A DNA stretch of 64,000 nt from Paenacidovorax caeni (lineage in GTDB: Bacteria; Pseudomonadota; Gammaproteobacteria; Burkholderiales; Burkholderiaceae_C). The position numbers were made by a program, and so were the translations under genes. The notes under the pieces are model-generated. The model had not been told where the DNA came from. It saw only the letters and a list, made by a program, of their open reading frames with translations, and made no database searches. Below are positions 46,366-57,301 of the stretch, piece after piece; position 1 is the first letter of the stretch, and each line of letters opens with the position of its first letter. The DNA lies in NCBI RefSeq assembly GCF_001298675.1, contig NZ_CYIG01000020.1, positions 1-64,000 of the forward strand. Direction: 5' to 3'.

Positions 46366-46800
46366 ATGGACACCGGCACAACGCAGCGCATGCGCGAATT
46401 CGGCGCTGACATTCCCTTTGTCCACACGTTGGGCTTTCGCCTGGCGCGGGCAGAGCATGGCGAGTCGGAGCTGCACTACGAAGCGCAGCCCGGGCATCTC
46501 AATTCCTTCGGCGTCACCCATGGCGGCGCCAGCATGACGCTGCTGGACGTCACCATGGCCATCGCCGCGCGCAGCGTGGCGCCGGGCATGGGGGCCGTCA
46601 CCATCGAGATGAAGACCAGCTTCCTGCAGCCCGCACGCGGCCCGCTGGTGGCGCGTGGGCGGCTGCTGCACCGCACGCGCGCCATGGCCTTTGTCGAGGG
46701 CAGCGTGTTCGACACCCAGGGCAACCTGTGCTGCCATGCTTCGGGCACGTTCAAGCTCGTGCCCGCCGCGCAGGCGGGGGGCACCGTGGCGTCCGACTGA
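46366..46800 (+). CDS. PaaI-family hotdog thioesterase
   Basis: The 144-residue hotdog-fold acyl-CoA thioesterase keeps the family active-site region GHLNSFGVTHGGASMTLLDVTMAIAAR, with HGG and Asp, and TIEMKTSFLQPARGPLVARGRLLH. PaaI-type enzymes release CoA from acyl or phenylacetyl intermediates. It begins 10 nt after the SDR stop and is followed by a GATAGC element. Confidence 0.9.
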   Translation: MDTGTTQRMREFGADIPFVHTLGFRLARAEHGESELHYEAQPGHLNSFGVTHGGASMTLLDVTMAIAARSVAPGMGAVTIEMKTSFLQPARGPLVARGRLLHRTRAMAFVEGSVFDTQGNLCCHASGTFKLVPAAQAGGTVASD

Positions 46801-46808
46801 GCCTTTTT

Positions 46809-46871
46809 TAGATACCAAAAATCCCTCCAGCCCTTGCCAGGCAAGCGCTGGCAGCTCTCAAAAACATAGTT
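46809..46871 (-). repeat. GATAGC element copy 10 (thioesterase-oxidoreductase gap)
   Basis: Minus-strand reading: CTATGTTTTTGAGAGCTGCC, AGCGCTTGCCTGG, CAAGGGCTGG, AGGGATTTTTGG. The core arms are strongly complementary (CCAGCGCTTGCC over GGCAAGGGCTGG with minor mismatch). It separates two co-directional genes and could fold in the mRNA. Confidence 0.85.
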
Positions 46872-46891
46872 CACCGACCAGGAGACACTCC

Positions 46892-47908
46892 ATGCCACGC
46901 AACCAGCAAATCCTGCTTGACAACCGCCCGCAAGGCGAAGCCACGGCGAGCAACTTCAAGCTCGTTGCCACCGACACCCCGCCGCTGCAGGACGGCCAGG
47001 TGCTGGTGCGCCACCACTATCTGAGCCTGGACCCGTACATGCGCGGCCGCATGAACGACAGCAAGAGCTACGCTGCCTCCCAGCCGCTGGGCGAGGTGAT
47101 GATCGGCGGCACCGTGGGCGAGGTGGTGGAAAGCCGCCATCCCAAGTACGCCGTGGGCGACAAAGTGGTGGGCATGGGGGGCTGGCAGGAATACAGCGTG
47201 GTGGACGGCAACACGCCCGGCTTGCTGCGCAAAGTAGACACCACGCACGTGCCGCTGTCGCACTACCTGGGCGCCGTGGGTATGCCTGGCGTTACCGCCT
47301 GGTACGGGCTGGTGAAGATCATCGACCCCAAGCCGGGCCAGACCATGGTGGTCAGCGCCGCCACCGGCGCCGTGGGCAGCGCCTTTGCCGCCCTGGCCAA
47401 GGCGCGCGGCTGCCGCGTGGTGGGCATAGCCGGCGGCCCGGAAAAGTGCCGCTACGCTACCGAGGAACTGGGTTTTGACGCCTGCATCGACCACCGCGAG
47501 CACCCCGACCTCAAGAGCATGGCGCGCGCGCTCAAGGAGGCCTGCCCCGATGGCATCGACGGCTTTTTCGAGAACGTGGGCGGCCACATCCTCGACGCCG
47601 TGCTGCTGCGCGCCAACGCCTTTGCGCGTATTGCGCTGTGCGGCATGATCGCGGGCTACGACGGCCAGCCGCTGCCGCTGCAGAACCCCGCGCTTATCCT
47701 CATCAACCGCGTCAAGATCGAAGGCTTCATCGTGAGCGAGCACATGGAGGTGTGGCCCGAGGCGCTCAAGGAGCTCGGTACCCTGGTGGCCACGGGCAAG
47801 CTGCGCCCGCGCGAGTCGGTGGCGCAGGGCCTCGCTGCTGCGCCTGAAGCCTTCCTGGGCATGCTCAAGGGCAAGAACTTCGGCAAGCAGCTGGTGAAGC
47901 TGGTCTGA
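46892..47908 (+). CDS. NADP-dependent MDR oxidoreductase (leukotriene B4 12-hydroxydehydrogenase-like)
   Basis: The 338-residue zinc-free medium-chain reductase of the YncB/LTB4DH group reduces alkenal or enone double bonds with NADPH. Visible motifs are QVLVRHHYLSLDPYMRGRM, the nucleotide-binding VVSAATGAVGSAFAALAKARGCRVVGIAGG and YLGAVGMPGVTAWYGL. A GGAG ribosome site lies before the ATG at 46892. It fits with the adjacent SDRs in short-chain carbonyl metabolism. Confidence 0.93.
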   Translation: MPRNQQILLDNRPQGEATASNFKLVATDTPPLQDGQVLVRHHYLSLDPYMRGRMNDSKSYAASQPLGEVMIGGTVGEVVESRHPKYAVGDKVVGMGGWQEYSVVDGNTPGLLRKVDTTHVPLSHYLGAVGMPGVTAWYGLVKIIDPKPGQTMVVSAATGAVGSAFAALAKARGCRVVGIAGGPEKCRYATEELGFDACIDHREHPDLKSMARALKEACPDGIDGFFENVGGHILDAVLLRANAFARIALCGMIAGYDGQPLPLQNPALILINRVKIEGFIVSEHMEVWPEALKELGTLVATGKLRPRESVAQGLAAAPEAFLGMLKGKNFGKQLVKLV

Positions 47909-47918
47909 GGGCGCGGCC

Positions 47919-48824
47919 ATGATCCAAGACTTCAAAGGCAAGACCGCCGTGCTGACCGGCGCGGGCTCGGGCTTCGGGCTCGAGTGCGCGCGTATCGGCG
48001 CGTGCCTGGGCATGAACCTGGTGCTGGTGGACGTGCAGCAGGACGCACTGGATGCAGCTGCAGCCGAGCTGCAGGCCACGGGCTGCGCAGTGCTGGCGCA
48101 GCGTGTGGATGTGTCTGACGCCGCGCAAATGCAGGCGCTGGCCGACGCGGTGCAGCAGCGCTTTGGTGCGCCGCACTTCGTGTTCAACAACGCGGGCGTG
48201 GGCTCGGGCGGCCTGGTGTGGGAAAACACCGTGCGCGACTGGGAGTGGGTGCTGGGCGTCAATCTCTGGGGCGTGATCCACGGCGTGCGCCTGTTCACGC
48301 CCATGATGCTGGCTGCCGCCCAGGCCGACCCGGGTTACCGGGGCCACATCGTCAATACCGCCAGCATGGCCGGCCTGCTCACGCCGCCCAACATGGGCGT
48401 GTACAACGTCAGCAAGCACGCCGTGGTGAGTTTGTCGGAGACGCTGTACCAGGATCTGCGCCTTGTGACCGACCAGATCGGCGCCAGCGTGCTGTGCCCG
48501 TACTTCGTGCCCACCGGCATCAGCCACAGCGAGCGCAACCGCCCGGCCAGCATGGCCGATGAGAAACCGACCAAGAGCCAGCTCATCGGCCAGGCCATGA
48601 CGGACAAGGCAGTCACCAGCGGCAAGGTGACGGCGGCGGACGTGGCACAGAAGGTGTTTGACGCCATTGCGGCCGACCAGTTCTACATCTTCAGCCACCC
48701 GAAGGCGCTGGGCAACCTGCAAAGCCGCATGGAGAGCATCCTGCGCATCGAGAACCCGGCCGATCCGTTCCTGGAGCGGCCGGAGGTGGGCGCGCAGCTC
48801 AAGGCGGCGCTGCGCGCCGGCTGA
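47919..48824 (+). CDS. Short-chain dehydrogenase/reductase
   Basis: The 301-residue SDR has TGAGSGFGLECARIG as coenzyme loop, FVFNNAGVGSGG, a serine in IVNTASMAGLL and YNVSKHAV for the catalytic Tyr and Lys. A longer C-terminal part (about residues 200-301) with GISHSERNRPASMADEKPTKSQ is unlike the first SDR. It starts 10 nt after the MDR gene, completing the cluster. Specificity unknown. Confidence 0.92.
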   Translation: MIQDFKGKTAVLTGAGSGFGLECARIGACLGMNLVLVDVQQDALDAAAAELQATGCAVLAQRVDVSDAAQMQALADAVQQRFGAPHFVFNNAGVGSGGLVWENTVRDWEWVLGVNLWGVIHGVRLFTPMMLAAAQADPGYRGHIVNTASMAGLLTPPNMGVYNVSKHAVVSLSETLYQDLRLVTDQIGASVLCPYFVPTGISHSERNRPASMADEKPTKSQLIGQAMTDKAVTSGKVTAADVAQKVFDAIAADQFYIFSHPKALGNLQSRMESILRIENPADPFLERPEVGAQLKAALRAG

Positions 48825-48840
48825 GGCCGCGCACTGCGCT

Positions 48841-49461
48841 TTAGTTGTCGTCCTCGTCCTCGCTGTCTGCCGCTGCCGCCTCGGGCTGGGGCAGTTGCGG
48901 GGCGGGGCGCACCAGGCGCACATACAGCGGCGTGCCCCGGCCAAAGTCCGAGCGTGCTTCGCCGCTGCCGGTGTCCACGGCCCAGCCCTGAACCAGCGAG
49001 AGGCTGCTTTCGCCCTGGCCGCCGCGTGTCACATTGCCATAGGCGTAAGGGTTGACGGCGGCGGTGTTCACGTTGGCCGTGGCGGTCCAGTGCCAGTCGG
49101 CGGGGGCGCGCGGAAACAGGCGCGGGTTCAGGCCCGGCGGCTGGCTGCTCTTGTCCACCAGGCGGCGCAACTCAGGTACGCGCGGCAGGCGCCAGCGCAC
49201 GCCTTCGGCTTTCCAGCGCTGGGTTGCCAGTGCCAGGGCCTGTGCGTGCGTGAGCGTGCGCGGCGTGCCCATGCAGGTACTGCCCGTCCATGACATGCCT
49301 TCCACGCAGCGCGGCCACGCCAGGCGCGATTGGGTATCGATGACATAGGCGCCATCGTCAGAGGGCTGCAGATGGGGCTGGTTCGGCGCCAGTGGGGCGC
49401 CCTGGCCCCAGGCACAGGCCGGTAGGGCAAGCACGATCCAGAGGCGGCGCAGGATGGGCAT
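48841..49461 (-). CDS. DUF1566 (Lcl C-terminal-like) exported protein
   Basis: The 206-residue protein has a Sec signal (MPILRRLWIVLALPACAWG) and then a DUF1566/Lcl-type domain with VIDTQSRLAWPRCVEGMSWTG and WRLPRVPELRRLVDKS followed by WHWTATANV. Such domains occur in adhesins and exported proteins, so it is probably periplasmic or surface located. An acidic C-terminal tail (AAADSEDEDDN) is unusual. CAGGAG precedes the ATG at 49461. Confidence 0.8.
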   Translation of the reverse strand: MPILRRLWIVLALPACAWGQGAPLAPNQPHLQPSDDGAYVIDTQSRLAWPRCVEGMSWTGSTCMGTPRTLTHAQALALATQRWKAEGVRWRLPRVPELRRLVDKSSQPPGLNPRLFPRAPADWHWTATANVNTAAVNPYAYGNVTRGGQGESSLSLVQGWAVDTGSGEARSDFGRGTPLYVRLVRPAPQLPQPEAAAADSEDEDDN

Positions 49462-49552
49462 GGCGGAACACTCCTGTGGGCGGGTTGTGCTGATTGTCGC
49501 CCATGGCATCAGCGGTGACAGCCCGTAGGGACCCTGGGTTTGCTTGCTCTCA

Positions 49553-49818
49553 GAGCCTGCTCATGATCTTTTCCTAGTGCCCGCAAGGCAGCAGAGAGTC
49601 GCAATCCAGGCGCGCGCCGCAGGCCATGCTGGCGGCCTGGCCAAGGTGCGCAACGCCGAGTGCGGCTTTTTGCTGCCTTGCCCGAAGGGTTGCCCCGCAA
49701 AGGTGGCATCTGCGGCGTTGCCAATGCTCGCCGGGCCACCAGCCCGGCTGCGCTTTGCGCCTTGCACCTGCCACTTTTGCGGGGCAACGGGCGCTAGGAA
49801 AAGATCATGAGCAGGCTC
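49553..49818. mobile_element. MITE-like 266-bp palindromic element
   Basis: Inverted terminal repeats of 31 bp (49553-49583 and 49788-49818) differ at one base and begin GAGCCTGCTCATGATC. Inside, a second pair of about 20-bp arms (49689-49708 and 49769-49788, GTTGCCCCGCAAA...) can fold with a 60-nt loop. TCA flanks both ends, consistent with a 3-bp target duplication. There is no transposase, so it resembles a miniature inverted-repeat element. The right TCA is the stop codon of the decayed neighbour. Confidence 0.7.
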
Positions 49819-50121
49819 TCAGGGCCGGGATCGCCAGTACGCGGGCAGAAGATCGTACAGGGGCGTGGGGTCGTGCACGTAGAGCTGCGGGCTCACGGCT
49901 GGCAGGGTCGGTAATTGTGCCGACAGGGCCTGGGTGCCTTGGTCATGCTCTACATCCAGCCTGGCCAACTGCTGCATCCAGGCAATGTCAACGCCCCCAG
50001 CGCTGTTGGGGCGGGAGGAGATCAGCCCGAGCATGTGCTGTGCGGGCCGGCTGCCCGCAGATGCGGCAATCTGGTACATCCGGATGGCTTCGGCGTAGGG
50101 TCTGTTGAGAATTACCGAGAG
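49819..50121 (-). pseudogene. Remnant of a repeat/Sel1-type protein (C-terminal part only)
   Basis: The minus frame from about 50121 to the TGA at 49819-49821 reads LSVILNRPYAEAIRMYQIAASAGSRPAQHMLGLIS, with a Sel1/TPR-like helix pair (YAEAIRMYQIAASAGSRPAQHMLGLI), then PTPLYDLLPAYWRSR. Upstream the frame turns into the antisense of a kinase fragment, with no start or signal. It is therefore a 5'-truncated gene about 100 codons long. Its stop codon coincides with the target duplication of the MITE-like element. Confidence 0.6.
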
Positions 50122-50179
50122 TTGATAACCCCGGCTGCGAGATGGATCATCGCCGCGAAGCTGGTATCCGTCTTGTCGC

Positions 50180-50630
50180 TGCGCATTGGAGGGCTGCGCT
50201 ACCGCATCCAGCCGGCGCTGAACCACCGGGTGATTGAGCTGGTATGGCGGATCGCGGACGGCATGGACACGCAGTGGCTGCCTGCGCAAAGCACGGTGCA
50301 CGTGCTGAAAATCGTGCAGGAGGCGCTAGGCAATATCTTGCGCCACACCCACGCGACGCGCGTGGAGGTGCTGCTGGAGCCGCTGCACCGGCAGGCCGGC
50401 TTGCTGCTGGAGGTGCGTGACAACGGCCACGGCATCACCGTGCCGGAGGGGCACGTCACCGCCGCCACGGGCCATGGCCTGGTGGGCATTCGCAGGCGGG
50501 CCCAGTTGCTGGGGGGGGCACGCTGCAGATTCTTGGCCCGCCCGCGGTGCAGGGCACGTGCATTCGCTTGGTCGTGACGCCGCAGTGCCTGCCCGAGCGG
50601 CGGCGCAGGGCGCGCCACGCGCCGCGTTGA
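50180..50630 (+). pseudogene. Fragment of a NarL-type sensor histidine kinase (HATPase), frameshifted
   Basis: RIQPALNHRVIELVWRIADGM leads to IVQEALGNILRHTHATRVEV (N box) and LLEVRDNGHGI with HGLVGIRRRAQLLGG, the HATPase ATP lid. The N-terminus (sensor, HisKA) is missing. At eight G (50511-50518) the frame is broken: the natural continuation TLQILGPPAVQGTCIRLVV is only in another frame, ending at TGA 50628-50630. Sequence error in the G run is possible, but the missing start is not. Confidence 0.65.
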
Positions 50631-50651
50631 GTCTTGCTTCATTTTGATGCC

Positions 50652-50710
50652 CCAGGAGGCCTCTAGGCCTTTACTGGAAAGCGCTGGAAGCTATCAATCC
50701 AGGAGCGTCA
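50652..50710 (-). repeat. GATAGC element copy 11 (3' end of DUF72 gene)
   Basis: Minus reading: GCTCCTGGATTGATAGCTTCC, broken as GCTCCTGG and ATTGATAGCTTCC, then AGCGCTTTCC, AGTAAAGGCC and TAGAGGCC. It belongs to the same sub-type as the GGDEF copy (GCTCCTG). Its left end coincides with the DUF72 stop codon. Confidence 0.85.
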
Positions 50711-51766
50711 ATCCAGGCGTGCCACGATTTGCTCGGCCAGGCGCCGCACGGTCAGCGGCGCGCAGCCCTCGGCGTGGTTGCTGATGGTCACGTACGCGCG
50801 CTGGCCGCGCCCCGTGGTGCCGGCGATCACCCGCGCCAGTTCCGCCAGCAGCTGCGGCTCCGGGTCGTGGATGCGGTCATAAGGCGCATAGCGCTTTTGC
50901 GCATCCTCGTAGCCGTGCGGGCCATTGGCCGGGTGCAGGTTCCAGCGGCATACCAGGGGGCCGGGCCAGAGCAGGCGCAGCAGGGGCAGCTGTGCTTGCA
51001 GTGGTGGCATGCGTGCGTGCAGGCCCAGGCAGTAGGTGGCGCCGGTGCTGCGCAGCACATCGGCGAAGTGCGGCAGATGCGCGGGCGCCAGCCAGGTGGG
51101 GTCGCGCACCTCCACGGCCAGCACGGCATCGGGCGCGGTGAGGGGTGGCTGGGTTTGCAGCATGGCGCGCAGGCGCTCCAGCACCACGGGCAGGCGTTCC
51201 AGCTGCTGCCAGGGTAGCGGGCTGAGCTGGAACACCAGTGCGCCGGTGCGTGCCCCCAGCCCCGCAAGCGCAGGCGCCACGAACTCCTGCGTGGCCAGCA
51301 GCGGGTCCAGAAAGGCCGGGTTGGGCGCGCGCCCCTGGCCGTCCTCGCTGCGCACCAGCGCATCGGTGACGAGGCTGGGCGCCTTGACGACGAAGCGGAA
51401 ATCCGCCGGCACCTGTTCGGCGTAGCGCAGGTAGTCGCTGGCGCTCAAGGGGCGGTAGAAGCTGCGGTCGATGCTCACGGTGCGCAGCAGCGGGTGCTGG
51501 GCGTACACGGGCAACCCCTTCTTGGCCAGCGTGGGCTCGGAATGCGCGCCTTCCCAGACCAGGCCTTGCCAGCCGGGGTAGCTCCACGACGAGGTGCCCA
51601 AGCGCAGTTGCGGCGGCAGGCGGCGGGCCAGCGCATGCAGGGCTTCGTCCCACACCACGGGCTGGATGCCGGCGCGGCGTGCAGGGGCTTTGGCGTTGGC
51701 TTTTTCAGGGGGCTGGAGGTGGGGCGGCGTGGCGCCGAAGAGGTCGTCCTGCATCAAAAAGGTCAT
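50708..51766 (-). CDS. DUF72 (YecE-like) family protein
   Basis: The 352-residue TIM-barrel protein of the DUF72/YecE family shows LRLGTSSWSYPGWQGLVWEG, DRSFYRPLSASDYLRYAEQVPADFRFVVKAPSLVTD, and at the end GQRAYVTISNHAEGCAPLTVRRLAEQI. The function of this family is unknown. The N-terminal 50 residues are a nonconserved linker. I chose the ATG at 51766; 51754 is an alternative and neither has a clear ribosome site. The stop abuts a GATAGC element. Confidence 0.85.
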   Translation of the reverse strand: MTFLMQDDLFGATPPHLQPPEKANAKAPARRAGIQPVVWDEALHALARRLPPQLRLGTSSWSYPGWQGLVWEGAHSEPTLAKKGLPVYAQHPLLRTVSIDRSFYRPLSASDYLRYAEQVPADFRFVVKAPSLVTDALVRSEDGQGRAPNPAFLDPLLATQEFVAPALAGLGARTGALVFQLSPLPWQQLERLPVVLERLRAMLQTQPPLTAPDAVLAVEVRDPTWLAPAHLPHFADVLRSTGATYCLGLHARMPPLQAQLPLLRLLWPGPLVCRWNLHPANGPHGYEDAQKRYAPYDRIHDPEPQLLAELARVIAGTTGRGQRAYVTISNHAEGCAPLTVRRLAEQIVARLD

Positions 51767-51867
51767 CGATTGTGGGCGTGGCCGCCTGGCGGGCTTTGCG
51801 GCCCGAGGCATCTGCCGCGCTATGGCAAACTCCCGCGCTTCGCATTTTCCCGAGTCCCTCAAGGCAT

Positions 51868-54246
<2,379 letters not shown>

Positions 54247-54315
54247 CCGGCCCTCGGGGCGGTAACAAAACGTGCCTGCGGTACATAATCGCGGGCACCC
54301 CCACTCAGGCTTTCC

Positions 54316-55140
54316 ATGGAGATCAACGCCCTGCTGGCGACCCCCGTCGCCTTGCCTTGCATGCCGCGCACGGTGGCGCTGCTGATGAATGCGCTGGCCC
54401 CGGCAGAGCCCAATCTGCGGCGGGTCAACCAGCTCTTCTGCATCGACCCGGGCTTGTCGGCCCGCCTGCTGGAGCAAGCCAACTCGGCCACCTTCCAGGC
54501 GCCGGGGCAGATCGTGGGCGTGCCCGAGGCGCTGGCCCTGCTGGGCACAGCCCAGCTGCGCGCACTGGTGGCTGCGGCGCCGCTGGGCGCGGCCTCGCGC
54601 ACGGTGCCGGGCGTGAACCTGCCGCAGTTCTGGCGCTACAGCCTGAACACCGCCAAGATGGCGCGCTCGCTGGCCGGCTTTGTGCACCACAACCAGATCG
54701 CGGCGTATACCGCGGGCCTGTTGCATGGCCTGGGGGAGGTGGTGCTGCACCTGGTGGATACCGACAAGGCGCAGTCGGTGGACACGCTGGTGCCACCGTT
54801 CGACCCGCGCCGCGCCAAGATCGAGCAGCGCATCTTTGGCTATTGCTACGCCCAGGTGAGTGCCGCCATGGCGCAACGCTGGCAGTTGCCTGAGGTGGTG
54901 GTGGATGCGCTGCGCTACCTCAGCGCGCCCTTCGACAACGACGTGTACGAGCCGCTGGCTGGGGTGCTGCACCTGGCGGCCTGGCGCGCCCGCGCGCGCG
55001 AAATTGGCTGGGGCGAGAAAGAGCTGGCCGTGTCTTTTCCGGGCGAGGTCGGGCTGGCGCTGGGGCTGGACATCGACATGGTGCTGCAGCAGGATCCGAT
55101 CGACTGGACGGCGCGGCCGGACGCGGGCGACTATGTGTGA
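54316..55140 (+). CDS. HDOD-domain protein
   Basis: The 274-residue protein is a HDOD (HD-related output) domain over its central part (about 10-205): IDPGLSARLLEQANSATFQAPGQIVGVPEALALLGTAQLRALV. The His/Asp residues of catalytic HD domains are replaced, as usual for HDOD. These proteins act as signalling output modules, often in cyclic di-GMP systems. The C-terminal 60 residues (FPGEVGLALGLDIDMV) are unassigned. TACATAAT at about 54282-54289 resembles an extended -10 box. Confidence 0.85.
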   Translation: MEINALLATPVALPCMPRTVALLMNALAPAEPNLRRVNQLFCIDPGLSARLLEQANSATFQAPGQIVGVPEALALLGTAQLRALVAAAPLGAASRTVPGVNLPQFWRYSLNTAKMARSLAGFVHHNQIAAYTAGLLHGLGEVVLHLVDTDKAQSVDTLVPPFDPRRAKIEQRIFGYCYAQVSAAMAQRWQLPEVVVDALRYLSAPFDNDVYEPLAGVLHLAAWRARAREIGWGEKELAVSFPGEVGLALGLDIDMVLQQDPIDWTARPDAGDYV

Positions 55141-55149
55141 GGGCCTTCC

Positions 55150-55220
55150 CCCTCAATTTTGAGGGAAATAGGCCTTCAGCCCTTTGCCAGCAAGCGTTGG
55201 CAGCTATCAAAACAAAAGCG
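55150..55220. repeat. CCCTCAA hairpin plus GATAGC element copy 13 (convergent HDOD / alcohol dehydrogenase junction)
   Basis: CCCTCAA, TT, TTGAGGG (55150-55165) is a perfect hairpin; the GATAGC element follows at 55166-55220, in minus orientation (CTTTTGTTTTGATAGCTGCC, AACGCTTGC, TGGCAAAGGGCTG, AAGGCC). Together they fill the junction between convergent genes and look suited to stopping transcription from both sides. Confidence 0.8.
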
Positions 55221-55224
55221 TTGG

Positions 55225-56361
55225 CTACAGCGAGGCGTGCAGCATCTCGCGGTATTCCTCGGCCGTGGCGATGCGCGGGTTGGTCTTGTGGCAGTGGTCC
55301 GCCAGCGCGCCCTTGATCACGTCGTCAAACACGTCGGGTGTCACGCCCATGGCGGCCAAGGCGCTGGGCAGGCCCAGGCGGGCGTTCATGGCGCGGATGG
55401 CGTCGGGAATATCGCCGGCCGCGGCCAGGCCCATGGCGTGGGCCATGCGCTCCAGGCGATTTTCTTTTTGTACCGATTCGGCGCTGGCGTTGAAGCGCAC
55501 CACGGCGGGTAGGAACATGGCGTTCAGCGTGCCGTGGTGCAGGCGCGGGTTCACGCCGCCCAGGCTGTGGCTCAGGCTGTGCACTGCGCCCAGCCCCTTC
55601 TGGAAGGCCATGGCACCTTGCATGCTGGCGCTCATCATGTTCAGGCGCGCCTCGCGGTCGCCACCGTTCTTCGTGGCCGCCTCGATGTGCGCCCAGCCGC
55701 GCTCCAGCCCGTCCAGCGCAATGCCATCGGCCGGAGGGTTGAACGCGGCCGACATGAAGGTCTCCATGCAGTGTGCAATCGCGTCCATGCCGGTGGCCGC
55801 CGTCAGCAGGGGCGGCAGGCCCAGCGTCAGTTCGGGGTCGCAGATGGCGGCCTTGGGTACCAGGTTCCACGAGTGGAAGCCGAGCTTGCGGTGGTCGTCG
55901 ACGATGATGATGGCGCCGCGCGCCACCTCACTGCCGGTGCCGCTGGTGGTGGGCACGGCGATCAGTGGCGCGGCGCGTTCGGTGATGCGCGGTGAGCCGC
56001 CCTCGATGGTGGCGTAGTGCGTCAGGGGGCCTTCGTGCGCCACGGCGATCGCCACGCCCTTGGCGCAGTCGATGGCCGAGCCACCGCCCACGGCCACCAG
56101 GCCGTCGCAGCCCTGCGCCTTATAGAGCGCGGCAGCGGCGCGCACAGCGGCCTCGGTGGGGTTGGGCGGGGTCTGGTCGAACACGGCCACGGGCAGTTCG
56201 GCCATTGCATCCAGGGCCTTTTGCAGCACACCGGCAGCCTTTACGCCGGGGTCGGTAACGACGAGCGGGCGCGCAATGCCCACGCGCGCGCATTCCTGCG
56301 CGAGCAGGCGCACGGCGCCGAATTCAAACTGAATCTGGGTAACGTAGTTGATGAAAGCCAT
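55225..56361 (-). CDS. Iron-containing alcohol dehydrogenase
   Basis: The 378-residue Fe-ADH (group III) reduces or oxidises short alcohols with NAD(P). Visible motifs are VAVGGGSAIDCAKGVAIAV (nucleotide site), PTTSGTGSEVARGAII, the metal-binding HCMETF and HSLSHSLGGV plus LHHGTLNAMFLPAVV and KTNPR. The start at 56361 matches the usual MAFINYVT-like N-terminus; an earlier ATG at 56376 adds five residues. No Shine-Dalgarno is visible. It is divergent from the hydratase-fold gene with a 61-nt gap. Confidence 0.9.
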   Translation of the reverse strand: MAFINYVTQIQFEFGAVRLLAQECARVGIARPLVVTDPGVKAAGVLQKALDAMAELPVAVFDQTPPNPTEAAVRAAAALYKAQGCDGLVAVGGGSAIDCAKGVAIAVAHEGPLTHYATIEGGSPRITERAAPLIAVPTTSGTGSEVARGAIIIVDDHRKLGFHSWNLVPKAAICDPELTLGLPPLLTAATGMDAIAHCMETFMSAAFNPPADGIALDGLERGWAHIEAATKNGGDREARLNMMSASMQGAMAFQKGLGAVHSLSHSLGGVNPRLHHGTLNAMFLPAVVRFNASAESVQKENRLERMAHAMGLAAAGDIPDAIRAMNARLGLPSALAAMGVTPDVFDDVIKGALADHCHKTNPRIATAEEYREMLHASL

Positions 56362-56422
56362 GGTGTGCGGTGCCAACGGTTGCAGATAGGATGGCTGCGA
56401 ACTTTATTCCCAGGAGACAAAT

Positions 56423-57292
56423 ATGCATACAAAGCAAACCCTCATCGCCCTGCTGCTGGGCGTCGCCTGCGCGACAAGCGCGCAGGCCGAATGCCTCAGC
56501 GACGCCCAGGCGGACGACCTGGCGGCGCACTACCTGGCCCGCACGCCAGCGGCCAACCTGGAGGGCCTGAGCGATGCCGATGGCGCGTGCACCCGCGCCA
56601 AGTTCAACGCCCGCATCGCCCCGCGCCTGGGCAAGGTGGTGGGCTACAAGGCCGGGCTGACCAACCCAGCGGTGCAAAAGCGTTTCGGCACCGACAAGCC
56701 GGTGTGGGGCAAGCTCTACGAGGGCATGGTGCAGCCGAGCGGCGCCACCATCGACGCCGCGTTCGGTGCGCGTCCGCTGTTCGAGGCCGACATGCTGGTG
56801 CGCGTGAAAAGCGCGGCCGTCAACCAGGCGCGCACGCCCATGGAGGTGCTGGAGGCCATTGACCAGGTGGTCCCCTTCATCGAGCTGCCCGACCTGCTGG
56901 TACAGGCGCCGTCCAAGCTCAATGGTGCCGGGGTAGGGGCCATCAATGTGGGCGCGCGCCTGGGCGTGGCCGGCCAGCCCCTGGCCGTGCCGGTGTTGCG
57001 TGCCGAACGCTATGCGCTGCTGGACGCGCTGCAGAACATGCAGGTGACCCTGACCGATGCGCAGGGCGCCGTGCTAGGCCGGGGCAAGGGCAGCGACATC
57101 CTGGAGCACCCACTGAACGCCGTGGTGTGGCTGGCGCAGGCGCTGCAGCAGGAAGGTATCGCACTGCAGCCGGGCGACCTGGTCAGCCTGGGATCGTTCT
57201 CGCCACTGCTGCCGCCCAAGCCGGGCCTCGCGGTCACGGCCACCTACGAGGGGCTGCCGGGCGCGCAGCCGGTGCGGGTCATGTTCAAGTGA
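56423..57292 (+). CDS. 2-keto-4-pentenoate hydratase/FAH-like protein with a signal peptide
   Basis: The 289-residue protein has a clean Sec signal (MHTKQTLIALLLGVACATSAQA, cut before E), then a hydratase/decarboxylase (MhpD/DmpH-like) fold. The visible catalytic parts are GRLGKVVGYKAGLTN-type strand (GKVVGYKAGLTNPAVQ), FEADMLVRV and VVPFIELPDL, and a C-terminal PGDLVSLGSFSPLLPPKPG loop. Typical family members are cytoplasmic, so an exported form is unusual. AGGAGACAAAT precedes the ATG. Its function is unknown; an aromatic meta-cleavage role would be unexpected in the periplasm. Confidence 0.85.
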   Translation: MHTKQTLIALLLGVACATSAQAECLSDAQADDLAAHYLARTPAANLEGLSDADGACTRAKFNARIAPRLGKVVGYKAGLTNPAVQKRFGTDKPVWGKLYEGMVQPSGATIDAAFGARPLFEADMLVRVKSAAVNQARTPMEVLEAIDQVVPFIELPDLLVQAPSKLNGAGVGAINVGARLGVAGQPLAVPVLRAERYALLDALQNMQVTLTDAQGAVLGRGKGSDILEHPLNAVVWLAQALQQEGIALQPGDLVSLGSFSPLLPPKPGLAVTATYEGLPGAQPVRVMFK

Positions 57293-57301
57293 CCGGCGGC
57301 G

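Noticed and set aside
49544-49810. An 88-codon frame in the MITE-like element
   Set aside because: It follows the inverted repeat arms, lacks a ribosome site and homology, and similar frames exist on both strands.
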